Shown here: piece by piece, positions 9,401-16,510 of the stretch | Position numbering within the stretch: the stretch's first letter is position 1 | Layout: each line of letters starts with the position of its first letter | Assembly: GCA_031296305.1 (NCBI GenBank) | Contig: JARLFZ010000020.1 | Span: 1-45,563, forward strand | Source of the DNA: Occallatibacter sp. | GTDB lineage: Bacteria; Acidobacteriota; Terriglobia; Terriglobales; Acidobacteriaceae | Direction of reading: 5' to 3' | DNA: 45,563 nt | Notes under the pieces: generated by a model | The model's input: only the letters and a program-made list of their open reading frames with translations | Told to the model about the DNA's origin: nothing | The model's database searches: none | Position numbers and translations under genes: made by a program

Positions 9401-10399
9401 GTGGGAAACAACTCCAAGCACACATTTGCGGGCACCCAACCTCTCGCCGCTCTGGCTATAAGCAGCAATAGCAATCCCAGCGGCAAACAAGGCTCCGTAG
9501 CGTTCCCCGGCATATCTACTGAGAACGCCATGGAGAGCTGGATCGGCTCAAGCATATATAACTCGCTGCAGGCAAAGGTCGAAAAGAAATATGTGGGCGG
9601 ATCGAGCTTCCTGGCGTCGTATACCTGGTCTCACGCCGAAGACAACGCTGAAAACCCTGGAATTGGAGGAGGACCCGGTTATCGCAACACGAACCTCATT
9701 CCACTCAGGGACGAGATGACAAACTCCAACTACGACGTCCGTCACCGGTTCACGTTGAACGGCCTTTACGATTTGCCGTTCGGCAAGGGACGTAAATATG
9801 TCAACTCCGGCGGCGTGCTCGATTATCTCGTAGGCGGTTGGTCAGCCAGCGCCACTTGGCAAGCGCAAACGGGCATTCCGTTCACGGTTGGTGTTGGCGG
9901 CAACGGATTCCAGCAGGCCAGCGGTCTTAGTCAGGTTAACGCAATCCGGATTAGCGATCCGTTCAAGGGCGGTGGGACTCCGGACTCAGCGAATCTTGAC
10001 ATGAAAGGCGTAACTTGCCCCGCCAAGGTCCATAACAGAAACAACTGGTATAACCCTTGCGCATTTGTGGATCCGAAGCCGGGAAGCAACATCGCTCCGG
10101 GAACGCTGCTCACCGACGAGGCCAGCGCCATTACTTATGGCGGCGGAAAGGCGAACCAGATTCATGGGCCGGGATTTGAACGTGTCAATATGTCTATGTT
10201 TAAGAACTTCCCAGTTTTCCGTGAGCAATACGTCCAGTTCCGCGCGGACGCCTTCAACCTGTTCAACACGCCCTCTTTGGGCCAGCCCGGCGACGAGAAT
10301 CTTGATTCGACCTCTGGACAGATTACGAATCCTCAGTCGTTCCAGAACTACACGCCGGATGCACGCTTCTTCCAAATTGCCGCCAAGTACGTTTTCTAA
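6434..10399 (+). CDS. TonB-dependent outer-membrane receptor, Oar-like, with N-terminal carboxypeptidase-regulatory domain
   Basis: The protein has 1321 residues from ATG 6434 (GGAGGAGA 9 bases upstream). A signal peptide ends near ARPALAQ. It is followed by a carboxypeptidase-regulatory/Ig-like domain (GTITGVVTDSSGKLVPGAKV, about residues 38-118) and a plug-like domain (about 125-270, with TPLNGRNWVYIAQLTAGV, a signature of these receptors). A long beta-barrel follows and ends in the aromatic residue of AAKYVF, the usual outer-membrane sorting end. This architecture is characteristic of acidobacterial receptors and of the Myxococcus Oar protein. It would import glycan or oligosaccharide released by the neighbouring exported enzymes, using TonB energy. 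No SusD-like lipoprotein accompanies it. A terminator lies 50 bases after the stop. Confidence 0.93.
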   Translation: MRNNSTSLRLASRRLLCVFLTVVGFCWVLFARPALAQVDQGTITGVVTDSSGKLVPGAKVTLHDVDTGLDLTQKTNGQGAYTFSPVKIGNYTVTAEAAGFEVTTQENLHLDIQQRLYVAIALKVGKVSESVVVTEAPPALQTDTSSVGQVVDTQSINATPLNGRNWVYIAQLTAGVDPGLSAGGARGGGTGDFSANGQRTTQNNFILDGVDNNVNVDDFQNGASYNVKPPPDALAEFKIDTSDYSAEFGHSAGAVLNASIKAGTNKIHGDAWEYLRNTHLDAADWDSAGGVPAYHENQFGATLGGPIWKNKLFYFGDAEMNRIAYATPLLLSVPTASQRKGDLSEYFLTAKTGKSAPIGVFEPNSAGQVALTGTAGVVANPDPTCVTYATTCAWATATPGSGNGPGTTNNYGGTGNAALSGNFNTTGIPSPLADTVGQEILQDYPLPNTGGWTGKSSDAPGSGLLYNNYSLNDPIHDNTWQWDQRVDWDLSAKDQAYARYSYTHDQIAAQPPLGPVLDGGYYLPSNGVSAALTLNLAENFMMSETHIFNPNLVNEFRFGYNWGHYVIGQENANTPASTLVPGLGGVPFTGYAGPNGGTPFILLGGARRLSYGGSPTDTPSVERQNVYQILDNVTKIHGSHSIKFGIEFQAIRTAFAQSQYPRGRYNFNGQYTAKFNAVGTQTSLTNLGIADLLTDNMGNIGLSPGWDTQYYRDYRAAYFQDDWKINSKLTANLGVRYDFIQPASSKGGNLANLVITSENETALGLGTSGTSATGVAQWVMPANVAASAPLSANFQSLLTNDHIALNYVTGNQHSLVSVQHYNFAPRIGLAYQYDPKTVVRAAYGLFYGAIEAPGGAELETNYPFSYQVVMDNQYNVQYGGCYPSTQTGAFNINSQCPSNGTPDFDVTSGSPSIGGTPGHNQPAGFSNFPYPTSLEAGGSLYFANGGLANFASASAIAMSQTNIKTPYTQSFNLTIEREIIPSMVATLGYVGNNSKHTFAGTQPLAALAISSNSNPSGKQGSVAFPGISTENAMESWIGSSIYNSLQAKVEKKYVGGSSFLASYTWSHAEDNAENPGIGGGPGYRNTNLIPLRDEMTNSNYDVRHRFTLNGLYDLPFGKGRKYVNSGGVLDYLVGGWSASATWQAQTGIPFTVGVGGNGFQQASGLSQVNAIRISDPFKGGGTPDSANLDMKGVTCPAKVHNRNNWYNPCAFVDPKPGSNIAPGTLLTDEASAITYGGGKANQIHGPGFERVNMSMFKNFPVFREQYVQFRADAFNLFNTPSLGQPGDENLDSTSGQITNPQSFQNYTPDARFFQIAAKYVF

Positions 10400-10448
10400 T
10401 GCGGCGAATCGACCACATGCCCGAAGTGGCATGCGCTTGCAACGACAC

Positions 10449-10486
10449 ATCTCCCGCGGGCGCGCAAGCGTCCACGGGAGATTTTA
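10449..10486 (+). terminator. Rho-independent terminator after TonB receptor
   Basis: An inverted repeat with 11-base arms (ATCTCCCGCGG at 10449-10459, CCACGGGAGAT at 10472-10482, one mismatch) encloses a 12-base loop. It runs into TTTTACTTT. It sits between the receptor stop and the amidohydrolase start, so the amidohydrolase probably has its own promoter or depends on read-through. Confidence 0.8.
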
Positions 10487-10527
10487 CTTTCCGGCGATGA
10501 ACGCGGGATCGCGAATCAGAGAGAGAA

Positions 10528-11751
10528 ATGAATCGTCGTCAAATGCTACGTAGAACGGGTGCTGGACTCATCGTCGGGACGATCGCGCCAGGCGCAACCG
10601 CCGCGCCGCCGCAGGGCGCAGAGCCGGACAAGCGGCCCAGCCTTGCTCTTTCAGATTACGAGCCCAAAAGCATGTTGCAGGTCCGGGAGACTCGAGTCGA
10701 GCGGTCACGGTACCCGGTCATTGATTTCCATACCCACATTACCGTTTCCGCCCGCGAGGTGAATGGCGTTGCTCTCGCGGCAGAGCGTAATTACCTGAGC
10801 GATCCGGGGGAATTGATCGCCGTAATGGACCGGAAGAACATCCGCACCATGGTGAACCTGACCGGCGGATTCGATGCCGGCCTCGTCGAAACCGTCCGTA
10901 GATACGACAAAGCCCATCCTGGCCGCTTCTACACCCTCACTGAGCCCTGCTACTCGCGCTTTCTCGAACCCGGCTATCCACAAATTCAGGCAGAAGCCAT
11001 CGAACAGGCTCATCGCGACGGAGCCCGCGGTTTGAAAATCCTCAAGACCCTCGGGCTCTATCTGCGGGACAACATCACCTCCGGAAAGCTCGTAAAGATC
11101 GACGATCCCCGTTTCGATCCCATGTGGGATATCTGCGGCCAATTGCAGATGCCCGTCGCAATCCATATCTCCGATCCGGTCGCCTTCTTCTTGCCCACAG
11201 ACCGGTTCAACGAGCGCTACGAAGAGCTCAGCAATCATCCCGACTGGTCGTTTCATGATCACGATTTTCCCTCGAATGCCGAATTAATCGAGGCCAGAAA
11301 CAGAGTCTTCGCGCGTCATCCCAAAACCCACTTCGTTGGGCTGCACGTCGGCAACTTTGCCGAGGACCTCGAGAATGTTTCGGAAAATCTGGACCGCTTT
11401 CCCAACCTGAGCGTCGACATCGCGGCGCGCGTCGGCGAGCTGGGCCGCCAACCCAGGACAGCCCGGGCGTTCTTTGAGAAGTATCAAGACCGCATTCTTT
11501 TCGGAACCGATGCCACGCCGCACGTCGATGACCTTCCGCAGCAGCTCTTCAACGACCAACTTTACGAGATTTACTTCCGGTTTCTCGAAACCAGCGATGA
11601 ATACTTTGACTACGCTCCCGCGAAGGTGCCTCCTCAAGGCCGCTGGCGGATTTACGGCATCGATCTTCCCGATCAGATTCTGCGCAAGGTTTACCAGGAA
11701 AATGCCGCGCGCGCGCTCAAGCTTTCGATCGCGCCTTCCACTCCGGTGTAG
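10528..11751 (+). CDS. Tat-exported amidohydrolase (amidohydrolase_2 / TIM-barrel metal-dependent hydrolase)
   Basis: This 407-residue protein has an N-terminal RRQMLRRTGAG twin-arginine-like signal and an AGAGAGAA ribosome binding site. The metal-site HxH is seen as VIDFHTH (His68, His70), a further histidine in MPVAIHISDPVAFF, HVGNFAEDLE near the middle, and the late aspartate in FGTDATPH (Asp328). This is the arrangement of amidohydrolase_2 enzymes such as lactonases and decarboxylases. An exported member beside glycan enzymes could open a lactone or process a sugar-acid derivative, but the substrate cannot be read from the sequence. It converges with the kinase gene, whose stop is 57 bases away. 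Confidence 0.85.
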   Translation: MNRRQMLRRTGAGLIVGTIAPGATAAPPQGAEPDKRPSLALSDYEPKSMLQVRETRVERSRYPVIDFHTHITVSAREVNGVALAAERNYLSDPGELIAVMDRKNIRTMVNLTGGFDAGLVETVRRYDKAHPGRFYTLTEPCYSRFLEPGYPQIQAEAIEQAHRDGARGLKILKTLGLYLRDNITSGKLVKIDDPRFDPMWDICGQLQMPVAIHISDPVAFFLPTDRFNERYEELSNHPDWSFHDHDFPSNAELIEARNRVFARHPKTHFVGLHVGNFAEDLENVSENLDRFPNLSVDIAARVGELGRQPRTARAFFEKYQDRILFGTDATPHVDDLPQQLFNDQLYEIYFRFLETSDEYFDYAPAKVPPQGRWRIYGIDLPDQILRKVYQENAARALKLSIAPSTPV

Positions 11752-11808
11752 CGTGCGCATCTGGTGAAGGCTGAGGTTTAGAGGGCGAGAGCACGCAGGC
11801 CGACCTGC

Positions 11809-12765
11809 CTATTCGGCGCTCGAAAGAAACTCGCGGAACAACTCGGGATCGCGGAAGGATTCCGTGCCTCCGGATCGCAAAGTAGATAGCGCCGCGGTCC
11901 GGTTTCCAAACGCCGCGCAATCGGCCGGTGGCTTTCCCTTCAGGTAGGCGCACAGGAAGCCTGCATTGAAGCTGTCTCCGGCGCCGATGGTGTCGACAGG
12001 CGCGACGGACTCTGCCGGCAAGCGCCACCTCTCCTGACCTGCCTGCACAAGAGACCCTTGCTTGCCGCACTTCACCGCAACAATCGGAATGCGCGCCGCA
12101 AGAACGCCGATCGCAGTTTCCGCGTCGGCCTTCCCCGTGATACGGCATGCCTCATCTTCGTTGGGCAGGAAAATGTCGACGAGCCCGAGCAACTCATCAA
12201 GGGCTCCGTCCCAACGATCGTCCGGGTCGTCATTGGTATCCAGCGAGAGGGTCAGCCCAGCCGCCTTCAACTTCCTGAAGATGCCGGGCAACGCTGGTTG
12301 CAGCGCCTTGTGGAGAAACAGAGAAGAGAGATGGAAATGCCTTCCCGACGCCAGATAATCCAGGTCGATATCATTTGCGTCCATCTCGAACATGGTTCCA
12401 GGATAAGTAAGAATATGACGCTTGCCACCATGGTGCAGCAAAATCGTGACGCCGGTTGAGGGCCCACCGTGCACGCGCTTGACTCGGGTCACGTCGACGC
12501 CGCGCTCCACGAGCCGCTCTAAGGCGATCTCTCCGAGTGGATCGTCGCCGAGGCGAGTAATGAAACCCACCCGCATGCCGAGCGCGGCAAGATTGTGCGC
12601 AAGAATTGCCGACGAACTGCCCAGGGTCATTCGGAACGCGCTGGCCAATAGCTCTCGTTCCAGCGGCATCGCTTCAGGAAGGCCATACAGGATCAGATCA
12701 AGGTTGATTTCGCCGGCGATCGTCACGTCGAAGGACTTGGTCACAGTGCTTTTTCCGGATCCCAT
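11809..12765 (-). CDS. PfkB-family carbohydrate kinase
   Basis: The ribokinase/PfkB fold is shown by an N-terminal substrate region FDVTIAGEINLDLILYG, the glycine-rich LGSSSAILAHNLAALG, and the C-terminal signature DTIGAGDSFNAGF containing the catalytic aspartate and anion hole. The ATG at 12765 places the start 11 residues before the first strand. A TTG at 12813 would add 16 residues and is the alternative. It phosphorylates a sugar or nucleoside in the cytoplasm; the exact sugar is not evident. It lies directly downstream of the SIS isomerase on the same strand, which suggests a kinase plus phosphosugar-isomerase pair feeding an imported amino sugar or ketose into central metabolism. Confidence 0.9.
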   Translation of the reverse strand: MGSGKSTVTKSFDVTIAGEINLDLILYGLPEAMPLERELLASAFRMTLGSSSAILAHNLAALGMRVGFITRLGDDPLGEIALERLVERGVDVTRVKRVHGGPSTGVTILLHHGGKRHILTYPGTMFEMDANDIDLDYLASGRHFHLSSLFLHKALQPALPGIFRKLKAAGLTLSLDTNDDPDDRWDGALDELLGLVDIFLPNEDEACRITGKADAETAIGVLAARIPIVAVKCGKQGSLVQAGQERWRLPAESVAPVDTIGAGDSFNAGFLCAYLKGKPPADCAAFGNRTAALSTLRSGGTESFRDPELFREFLSSAE

Positions 12766-12840
12766 CTTATCGCTCAGGGGTTTCGTTACGCAGGCGGTAT
12801 CGGGGCCGTCCAACCTACCTTCACAGGCCTGTGCCGCTCA

Positions 12841-13893
12841 TCATTCCGTGTTGAGAGTGACCACTCGGCTCAGATGGCGAGGAGAATCAGGATCGAGTCC
12901 TTTACGCAAGCCGAGATGAACGCCCAGCAGTTGTCCCCACACGAGATAAACGACTAACTGTGCCAGTTCGGGTACGGCAAGATCGAGTTCAATCGCTAGA
13001 TCCGATTCGCGCTGCACTTCAGGCGAGATTCTATTGCCGATTGCCAGTATGCGTCCACCCAGTTGTTTCATCTCCAGGAGAACCGAACTCTCCTCAGAGT
13101 AGCCCTTTTCAGAGAGCAAGGCTCCAACGAGCACATCCTCAGACACGATAGACATTGGTCCATGCCGGAATTCGAGCGTGTGAAAGAACTGCGCGTAAGT
13201 GGAAGAAGATTCCATAACCTTGAGCGCTGTTTCCCGCGCGATCGGATAGAGAGCGCCCTGGGCCAGAAAAGCAGCATCGGCAATGGTGGTCTGAGCAAAC
13301 TGTTCGATCCGTTCCCCATGTATGGGAAGCAACGCGCTCAGCGCCGACGGCAGCATATGAAGCGCTTCAACAAACGTTGCCTGGCCGGCGAACCGGGCTG
13401 CGACATACTGAAGCGCCAGCAGCATCGACGTAAACGACGACGTCATGACGATGCTTTTTTCGGTCACAGGAAGCTGCAGCGTTCTTGCAGAGAGTTTTCC
13501 CAGTTCGTTTGCATCGCATGTGACGGCAAGGAATTCGATGTTTCGTTGGCGAAGGAGTTCGGCAACCTGGAGGACTTCCGATGTACGCCCTGAGCGCGAG
13601 ATCAGAACCGGGAAAATAGCAGACCCTTCCGGCAATTCCAACTCGGGCGACAACAGCACCTCCGAGGCCGGTACTGCGTGCACAGGGAAATTCATCAGGG
13701 CTCTGAATGTATCCGCGGCGGCCTGTGCGAGGTGAAAGCTGGTTCCGCATCCGACGAAGATCCACTTATGATCCCTGGGGTGTTTGTCTCCAAGAAGCCG
13801 ATCGAAATCGGCGTTGTCCAACATATCCAGGCAATGACGCCAATCTTCGGGTTGACGGTAAATCTCATTTAATGTGTTGCTTGCCCGCCCCAT
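12841..13893 (-). CDS. SIS-domain sugar-phosphate isomerase/deaminase, AgaS-like
   Basis: This 350-residue protein has two SIS domains. The first has FVGCGTSFHLAQAAADTFRAL and LISRSGRTSEVLQVAELL. The second has ALKVMESSSTYAQFFHTLEFRHGPMS, the conserved glutamate-rich end of the GlmS/AgaS sugar isomerase group. There is no glutaminase domain, so it acts on a preformed phosphosugar (ketose-aldose isomerase or amino-sugar deaminase), not as glucosamine synthase. GGGG lies 6 bases before the ATG. It is first in a two-gene minus-strand unit with the PfkB kinase and diverges from the GH13 gene. AgaS-like function is an inference from length and motif pattern. Confidence 0.85.
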   Translation of the reverse strand: MGRASNTLNEIYRQPEDWRHCLDMLDNADFDRLLGDKHPRDHKWIFVGCGTSFHLAQAAADTFRALMNFPVHAVPASEVLLSPELELPEGSAIFPVLISRSGRTSEVLQVAELLRQRNIEFLAVTCDANELGKLSARTLQLPVTEKSIVMTSSFTSMLLALQYVAARFAGQATFVEALHMLPSALSALLPIHGERIEQFAQTTIADAAFLAQGALYPIARETALKVMESSSTYAQFFHTLEFRHGPMSIVSEDVLVGALLSEKGYSEESSVLLEMKQLGGRILAIGNRISPEVQRESDLAIELDLAVPELAQLVVYLVWGQLLGVHLGLRKGLDPDSPRHLSRVVTLNTE

Positions 13894-14010
13894 TTAAACC
13901 CCACTTACCTCGCTCAGACGCATGCAAACCGCTCGCGGTTCATCCTCTTCAATGTGAACTTGAAGGGACTCCGCGTGGCTTACCCGCTACAAAACGTAAT
14001 AATAGCACAT

Positions 14011-14036
14011 AAGTCGAAATAGACAACGAAAAAAAA
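14011..14036 (-). promoter_or_regulatory. T-rich element between isomerase and GH13 genes (copy 3)
   Basis: On the minus strand the order TTTTTT-N10-ATTTCG (14036 down to 14015) repeats the spacing and hexamers of the element at 1635-1656. It lies about 120 bases before the isomerase start and about 95 bases before the GH13 start on the other strand, inside an AT-rich island (13990-14050). Inferred shared operator; weaker than copies 1 and 2. Confidence 0.25.
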
Positions 14037-14129
14037 CGATGTTATTATGCGGAGTGATTTAGGGTATCGGCACTCTTGTGTGCCAGGTCTTTCGGCCACT
14101 CCTGGGCTTGGTCGGGAAGAGGGACAGCG

Positions 14130-15920
14130 ATGACCGCGAAAGACCCCATTTCGAAGAAAACCATAGCTTGCACGATGTTCTGCCTCATCGCAGCGATTGC
14201 CATAGTTGCTCACGGGCAAACGGCGGCCGGGACGAAGGGGCCAGGCGAGCACCAGTGGTGGAAAAATGCGGTCATCTATGAAATCTACCCGCGCAGCTTT
14301 GAGGACACGAACGGGGATGGCGTCGGCGACCTGAATGGGATCACGAAGCAGCTTGACTATCTGAAGGAGCTGGGCGTAGATGCAATCTGGTTGACCCCGT
14401 GCTATCCCTCGCCGCAGGTTGATTTCGGTTACGACATTTCGGATTACGAAAACATCGACCCACAGTATGGCACCATGGCGGACTTTGACCGTCTCGTAGC
14501 GGAGGCTGGTAAGCGCCACATCCGCGTCATCATGGATATGGTGATGAACCACACGTCGGATCAGCACGCTTGGTTCCTCCAGTCGCGTTCATCGCGCAGC
14601 AACCCTTATCGCGACTGGTACGTGTGGCACGACGGAAAAGGAGAAACGTCTACCGACAAAGGCGCCCCGCCCACCAATTGGCAGTCGGAGTTCGGCCACT
14701 CGTCCTGGCAGTGGGATGAGAAAACGCGTCAGTATTATTACCACAAGTTCTATATCCAGCAGCCGGACCTGAACTGGGATAATCCCGCAGTGCACCGGGC
14801 CTTCAAAGACATCATGGATTTCTGGCTGAAGCGGGGTGTGGCCGGCTTTCGCTTCGACGCGATTGGATCGCTCTTTGAAGATCCGGGCCTGGCCGACGAG
14901 GGTGTCGTGAAAGACAAGAACGGCAATCCCCTCATCGACGCCTATGGCGAACAGGTACTGGATGGATCGAAGACCTTTCTCGTGGCCAAAATGCATCCGG
15001 TGATACAGGAGATGCGCGCTGAGGCAGATACGTTCAACGCCAACGCATTCCCCGGCGAACGCGTGCTGATTGCCGAAATGTACTCGAGCAACATTGCCGA
15101 TTTGGCGAACACGTATGGGCCGCCCGGCAAGCCCGAATTTCAATTGCCGATGGATACACAGGTGGGATTCATCGACAAACTGGATGTCGCAGCGTTTCGC
15201 GCCAAGCTCACTGACGCAGAGACAGGGCTGGGCTCGCATGTCCCGCTGCTACTCTTCGACAATCACGACAATCCGCGGATCGATATGCGTTATGGCGACG
15301 GCGCGCATGACACAGATATTCAGCGCGTCGTCGCCACAGTTCTGTTCGCCAGCCGCGGTGCTGCGCTGTTCTATTACGGCGATGAGATTGGAATGAAGAC
15401 TACGCCGCCTGCACGCAAGGAAGACGTGAAAGATCCCATCGGAATCGCAGGCTGGCCCAAGGAGAAGGGCCGGGATGGCGAACGTACCCCAATGCAGTGG
15501 AGCGCGGCCGAGCATGCCGACTTTACCACCGGCGCACCGTGGCTGCCCGTGCCGTTAAGCGCGGCTTCGATCAATGTGAAGGCCGAAGAGGGCAATCCTG
15601 ATTCGCTGCTCACGTGGTACACGGCGCTGATTCGTCTCAAAAAGTCCAACCGGGCGCTCAAAGATGGCGCCGATATTATGCTCGACACCGAAAACACAAA
15701 AGTGCTTAGCTGGATGCGTCAGGCCGCTGGCGCGCCTGCGGTTGTCATCAGCGTGAATTTCACGGCCCAGCCGCAAACAGTGAACCTGGCGAATGATGCA
15801 CCAGGCGCCGGCACGCACAAACTGAAGACGCTGCTCAAGACTCCAGGCGCGGCCGATCCGTCATCGCTTGATCAGATTCAGTTGGGGCCGTTTGGTGTCT
15901 ACGTCGGTGAGGTTCAGTAG
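14130..15920 (+). CDS. Exported GH13 alpha-glucosidase (oligo-1,6-glucosidase type)
   Basis: The protein has 596 residues from ATG 14130, supported by GAGGGA 6 bases upstream; an in-frame earlier start at 14076 lacks this. A hydrophobic signal (IACTMFCLIAAIAIVAHGQ) indicates export. The GH13 conserved regions are present: VIMDMVMNHTS (region I), GFRFDAIG with nucleophile Asp243 (II), LIAEMY with acid/base Glu316 (III), LLFDNHD with Asp380 (IV). Region V is QPDLNW, the signature of the oligo-1,6-glucosidase subgroup. It cleaves alpha-glucosidic ends of oligosaccharides or glucosides in the periplasm. An all-beta domain C ends the protein. It sits upstream of the dehydrogenase trio on the same strand with a 38-bp gap. 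Confidence 0.93.
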   Translation: MTAKDPISKKTIACTMFCLIAAIAIVAHGQTAAGTKGPGEHQWWKNAVIYEIYPRSFEDTNGDGVGDLNGITKQLDYLKELGVDAIWLTPCYPSPQVDFGYDISDYENIDPQYGTMADFDRLVAEAGKRHIRVIMDMVMNHTSDQHAWFLQSRSSRSNPYRDWYVWHDGKGETSTDKGAPPTNWQSEFGHSSWQWDEKTRQYYYHKFYIQQPDLNWDNPAVHRAFKDIMDFWLKRGVAGFRFDAIGSLFEDPGLADEGVVKDKNGNPLIDAYGEQVLDGSKTFLVAKMHPVIQEMRAEADTFNANAFPGERVLIAEMYSSNIADLANTYGPPGKPEFQLPMDTQVGFIDKLDVAAFRAKLTDAETGLGSHVPLLLFDNHDNPRIDMRYGDGAHDTDIQRVVATVLFASRGAALFYYGDEIGMKTTPPARKEDVKDPIGIAGWPKEKGRDGERTPMQWSAAEHADFTTGAPWLPVPLSAASINVKAEEGNPDSLLTWYTALIRLKKSNRALKDGADIMLDTENTKVLSWMRQAAGAPAVVISVNFTAQPQTVNLANDAPGAGTHKLKTLLKTPGAADPSSLDQIQLGPFGVYVGEVQ

Positions 15921-15958
15921 TTTCATGCAGAAGTAAACGCTCAACCAGCGGGGTGCCG

Positions 15959-16510
15959 ATGAAAAGCGAATCCGACGAGCGGGCAGAACAACTGACGCGC
16001 CGGCAGTTCGTTGCCGCAAGTGCGCTTGGCGGTATGGCTGTTGCCGTCGGATGCAGAGCAGGCGCGCGAGGGAATTGGGAGTACCTGACCGATGGCCAGG
16101 CCGGAACGCTCGCGGCGATCTGCGATCAGATTGTTCCCGCCGATCAATTTCCCAGCGCCTCGCAAGCGGGCGTTCTCACCTTCATCGATCGCCAGCTTAT
16201 TCGTCACTTCCGCGGCCACCAGGATGCCTATAGGGACGGTCTGGAGCAGGCCAACGCCATGAGCCGCAATCGCTTTGGCCTGGATCTTGCCGATGCGTCC
16301 GAGGAGCAACAGCTTGAGTTAGTCAGCGCACTGGAGCACGAGTCCAACGCGTTCTTTGAGTTGGTGCGCACACACACGCTTGAGGGCTACTACGGCTCGC
16401 CACGTCACGGCGGCAATCGCGATGCCGTGAGCTGGCGCATGCTGGGTTTGGAAGAGCCGCCGTTGCTGGGCCGTGCCCAATACGACCTGAGAAAGGGCTC
16501 GCCTTCATGA
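15959..16510 (+). CDS. Gluconate 2-dehydrogenase subunit 3-like small subunit with Tat signal
   Basis: This 183-residue protein starts at the ATG two codons after a GTG at 15953. It has the twin-arginine motif TRRQFVAASALGG followed by AVAVGC, which could also serve as a lipobox. The body YLTDGQAGTLAAICDQIVPAD and the end GNRDAVSWRMLGLE fit the Gluconate_2-dh3 family. In known FAD-dependent gluconate, glucose and glucoside 3-dehydrogenases this subunit carries the catalytic flavoprotein through the Tat system (hitch-hiking), and the catalytic subunit here lacks its own signal. Its stop overlaps the next start by ATGA, so translation is probably coupled. Confidence 0.88.
   Translation: MKSESDERAEQLTRRQFVAASALGGMAVAVGCRAGARGNWEYLTDGQAGTLAAICDQIVPADQFPSASQAGVLTFIDRQLIRHFRGHQDAYRDGLEQANAMSRNRFGLDLADASEEQQLELVSALEHESNAFFELVRTHTLEGYYGSPRHGGNRDAVSWRMLGLEEPPLLGRAQYDLRKGSPS

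Noticed and set aside
6434..10399. SusC of a SusCD pair
   Set aside because: The receptor is of the Oar/carboxypeptidase-regulatory kind and no SusD-like lipoprotein is adjacent.
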